Source of the DNA: Caulobacter sp. FWC2
GTDB taxonomy: Bacteria; Pseudomonadota; Alphaproteobacteria; Caulobacterales; Caulobacteraceae
Assembly: GCF_002742625.1 (NCBI RefSeq)
Contig: NZ_PEBF01000001.1
Coordinates: 2,046,001-2,110,000 of the forward strand
DNA length: 64,000 nt
Direction: 5' to 3'
Part shown: in pieces, positions 62,011-64,000 of the stretch
Numbering within the stretch: position 1 is the first letter of the stretch
Layout of the letters: each line of letters begins with the position of its first letter
Program-made: the position numbers and the translations under genes
Notes under the pieces: model-generated
What the model was told of the DNA's origin: nothing
The model's database searches: none
What the model saw: the letters and a program-made list of their open reading frames with translations, nothing else

Positions 62011-62315
62011 ACCTGGACGATCAACTCTCGGCGTTCCTGGGCGAAGAACCCAAACAGAGCCGCGCCGACGTCTTCACCGCCGAGGTGATGAAGCGGATCG
62101 AGCGCCAGGTTTTCGTGGACCGCCTGACGGCGAGCGCCGCCGGGGCGGCGGTCATCGCTCTGGTGATGTGGGCGTGCGCGCCGATTTTGACGAAAGCGGT
62201 GGAGATCATTGCGCCGGGGCTGGCGCCTGTCGCGGCCTTGGGGACTTTCGTCGCTGCGCTCTTGATGGTCGGCGGCTCTTCGGTATGGCGTCGTCTGGGC
62301 CTCGCGATCGGCTAG
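62007..62315 (+). CDS. Small membrane protein, candidate anti-sigma factor (first module)
   Basis: A 102-residue protein. The cytoplasmic N-terminus (LDDQLSAFLGEEPKQSRADVFTAEVMKRIERQ) is followed by two hydrophobic segments (AGAAVIALVMWACAPIL and LAPVAALGTFVAALLMVGGSSV). It is too short for a classical ZAS-type anti-sigma and lacks the HxxxCxxC motif. Its position and start overlap suggest it holds the sigma factor at the membrane. The layout, acidic D-x-LS-x-hydrophobic N-terminus then F-x-AEV-x-K, recurs in the second module (63434-63814). Confidence 0.75.
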   Translation: MNLDDQLSAFLGEEPKQSRADVFTAEVMKRIERQVFVDRLTASAAGAAVIALVMWACAPILTKAVEIIAPGLAPVAALGTFVAALLMVGGSSVWRRLGLAIG

Positions 62316-62433
62316 TTTTCTGGCCTTACGAAAGTTTCATCCCGGCGGGCGCCTCCAATCTGGACCGTGAACGCCTCTTACTAGTGAAGGCGGCGCGGGG
62401 GCGTCGTCCAAACAACTCGTTGGAGGATTTAAA

Positions 62434-62820
62434 ATGGGTCCTGAAATCATCGTTCCGATCGGCGCCTTCGCCATGATCGTCGCCATCGTGGTGCTGCCGT
62501 TCTACTTCAGGAGCCGCGAGCGTCGTGAAATGCAGCGCACCCTGCGCGTGGCCATCGAGAAGGGTCAGCCGGTCCCGCCCGAGGTGATCGAGGCCATGAG
62601 CCGCAGCGTGAAGACGCCGCCGACCCGCCTGCGCGATCTGCGCACCGGTGTGATCTGGTTGGCCGTCGGCATCGGCATCGCCGGCGCCACCTACTTCGGC
62701 GACTTCATCCATGGCGGCAACGACTTTGACGGTTTCGGCTTCGCCTGCATCCCGGTCGTGATCGGCGTGGCCTTCATCGTCCTCAGCTTCTTCAATCCGA
62801 ACAAGGAAGAGCGGGTCTAG
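62434..62820 (+). CDS. DUF6249-like membrane protein, local family (copy 3)
   Basis: A 128-residue protein with one N-terminal hydrophobic segment (IIVPIGAFAMIVAIVVLPFYF), a helical RSRERREMQRTLRVAIEKGQPVPPEVIEAMSR segment and two C-terminal membrane segments. The GQPVPPEVI part matches the motif of the two proteins at 60893-61495. ATG 62434 follows TTGGAGGATT. It is separated by 118 bases from the first module and by 33 bases from the second sigma gene, so it may belong to the second module. Confidence 0.78.
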   Translation: MGPEIIVPIGAFAMIVAIVVLPFYFRSRERREMQRTLRVAIEKGQPVPPEVIEAMSRSVKTPPTRLRDLRTGVIWLAVGIGIAGATYFGDFIHGGNDFDGFGFACIPVVIGVAFIVLSFFNPNKEERV

Positions 62821-62853
62821 GCGGCTCGCGAGCCTTGGGAGGGGCATGATCCA

Positions 62854-63441
62854 ATGGGCACGGAACGCCCGCCAACTGGTCACGACGTCGAGCTCGCCGC
62901 GCAAGCAGCGGCGGGCGATCGCCGGGCTTACGGGGAGCTGGTGCGCAGGCACGGCTCGGTTGTCCGGGGTCTCCTGAGACGCATGGGCGCCGACTCGGCC
63001 ACCGCCGACGACCTGGCCCAGGACGCCTTCATGACCGGTTTTGAACAGGCGGCCGAGTTTCGCGGGGAAGGGACCTTCGGGGCCTGGATCAGGAAGATCG
63101 CCGCGCGGCTCTATCTGAAGAAGGTCAAGCGCGAGGCGCGTCTGATCTTCTCGGACACCATCGAGCCGGTCGAGGATGTCATGGTGCGCGACGCGTCGAA
63201 GGACGCGGCCAGCCGCATCGACCTCGACGAGGCCCTGAAGTCGCTGTCACGCGGTGAGCGCCTGTGCGTTTCCCTGTGCTACGGCGCCGACTGGTCCCAC
63301 GCCGAGGCGGCCGAGGCCTTGAATATCCCGATCGGCACGGTCAAATCCCATGTCAAACGTGGTTTGGATAAACTCCGGGCGAAACTCGCCCGGCCAGAAG
63401 ACCAACCTGAGAAAGGCGCGAGGAGGGAAGCTCATGGCTGA
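62854..63441 (+). CDS. ECF-type RNA polymerase sigma factor (second module)
   Basis: A 195-residue sigma factor. Region 2 is RAYGELVRRHGSVVRGLLRRMG with TADDLAQDAFMTGFEQAAEF, and region 4 is LDEALKSLSRGERLCVSLCYGADWSHAEAAEALNIPIGTVKSHVKRGLDKL. Region 4 is close to that of the first module (WSHAE-x-x-x-ALN/G-IPxGTVKSHV-RG), pointing to ancestral duplication. It overlaps the next gene by eight bases. Confidence 0.93.
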   Translation: MGTERPPTGHDVELAAQAAAGDRRAYGELVRRHGSVVRGLLRRMGADSATADDLAQDAFMTGFEQAAEFRGEGTFGAWIRKIAARLYLKKVKREARLIFSDTIEPVEDVMVRDASKDAASRIDLDEALKSLSRGERLCVSLCYGADWSHAEAAEALNIPIGTVKSHVKRGLDKLRAKLARPEDQPEKGARREAHG

Positions 63442-63814
63442 ACCCGATTTCGAAGCCCAGCTGAGCCGCATGTTCGCTGAGCCGCCGTCGTTCCCCGACG
63501 CGGCCCTGTTCAATGCCGAGGTCGCGGCCAAGCTCGACCGTGGCTGGGCGATGCGGCGACTCTTCATTGCCGTGGCGGGGGGCGCGGCGGGGCTGGTCGC
63601 GGCCTTCCAGATATTGTCGACCCGCTTCTCCAGTGAAGTCGCGCAGCTGTCGAAGAACGGCAGCCACACGCTGGAAAACGAGATCAGCGCTGGCGTGGCC
63701 AAGTTCAACGCCGTGCTGACGACTCCGTCCAGCGCCGAGGCGGTCTGGCTGGCGGCGGGCCTGGCGGTGGTGGCGCTGGCGTTCTTCGTGACGCGCGCGG
63801 TGGAGGACTTCTGA
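63434..63814 (+). CDS. Small membrane protein, candidate anti-sigma factor (second module)
   Basis: A 126-residue protein starting at ATG 63434 behind AGGAGG. The N-terminus (PDFEAQLSRMFAEPPSFPDAALFNAEVAAKLDRGW) is followed by hydrophobic segments near residues 40-60 and 103-120. It has the same overall plan as the 102-residue protein of the first module. No zinc motif is present. Role inferred only from coupling to the sigma factor. Confidence 0.75.
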   Translation: MAEPDFEAQLSRMFAEPPSFPDAALFNAEVAAKLDRGWAMRRLFIAVAGGAAGLVAAFQILSTRFSSEVAQLSKNGSHTLENEISAGVAKFNAVLTTPSSAEAVWLAAGLAVVALAFFVTRAVEDF

Positions 63815-63940
63815 CGCGGCGGGGCCAAGGTCGGACGCGCCGCGCCGTGCTGAACGGTTATCGCTGTTCATGTTGCGGCGAGGCGCGTTCCAGCCCACAA
63901 ACGGCCTCTCAAAAGACCCGCTTCAGGGAGCGAACGCCTG

Positions 63941-64000
63941 TCAGCCCATCGTGAAGAGTCGGTCCGCCGTCTGGCCGCCCCCGACATCACCGCCCGCAAG
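63941..64000 (-). CDS. Possible C-terminal end of a gene running off the right edge
   Basis: A frame open from the right edge for 19 codons (tail QTADRLFTMG) to a TGA at 63941-63943. The sequence is too short to identify. Upstream on the left, 63815-63940 has no gene that I can see. Confidence 0.2.
   Translation of the reverse strand, partial: LAGGDVGGGQTADRLFTMG

Noticed and set aside
1..64000. Mobile elements, CRISPR arrays, tRNA or rRNA genes, prophage
   Set aside because: Looked for transposase, integrase, spaced direct repeats and cloverleaf-type sequences; found none that I could support.

Overview
The window is GC-rich, densely coded alphaproteobacterial chromosome. Several large TonB-dependent receptors (TBDRs), a MucR-family regulator, NodT-type efflux and many GTG/TTG starts with ATGA overlaps point to Caulobacter or a close relative. 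The genus is inferred from gene content and style, not from a marker gene. I see no rRNA, tRNA, CRISPR array, IS element or prophage.

Layout. 1-8.7 kb: an aldarate/uronate-type sugar-acid locus with a TBDR (cut by the left edge), an ACS-type MFS transporter, a Tat-exported protein of unknown family, a type-B carboxylesterase, a LysR regulator and a 5-dehydro-4-deoxyglucarate dehydratase. The transporter and dehydratase promoters share one extended motif. 8.85-9.46 kb: cobO. 9.5-23.8 kb: the most interesting region. It holds a TBDR carrying two single-base frameshifts; an operon of two sulfotransferases and two AspH-type oxygenases; an operon of phosphocholine-type phospholipase C plus a PhnZ/TmpB-like HD oxygenase; and an operon for a membrane transporter, an FAD oxidoreductase and phosphonoacetaldehyde hydrolase, preceded by a GntR/HutC regulator. 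Copies of a TGGT-N4-ACCA palindrome lie before every one of these units, so they look like a single organophosphorus acquisition and phosphonate-catabolism regulon.

23.8-31.2 kb: a MucR-like regulator that has lost zinc ligands, a SulP transporter translationally coupled to a beta-carbonic anhydrase, an OmpR/EnvZ-type two-component pair, two small exported proteins and a lactate 2-monooxygenase. 31.3-41.9 kb: an eight-gene minus-strand operon (TldD-like, TldE/PmbA-like, DUF4159, MoxR, DUF58, BatA-like, DUF4175 and a large membrane protein), probably an envelope quality-control or chaperone assembly. 42.2-50.5 kb: three LysR regulators, a glutathione transferase, a PNPOx-ferredoxin reductase fusion, a DUF1348 protein and ilvD. 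50.6-54.6 kb: an EmrA-EmrB-NodT tripartite drug efflux operon facing a LysR gene across an inverted repeat. 54.7-59.7 kb: a DUF2147 protein, a GMC oxidoreductase with a small Tat subunit, and a BlaI/M56 pair whose M56 protein carries ankyrin repeats, with two BlaI-like operators. 59.1-64 kb: a 2'-5' RNA ligase-like protein, an ArsC/Spx-like protein, a HAD phosphatase, then two ECF sigma factor/small membrane protein modules interleaved with three small membrane proteins that share a motif.
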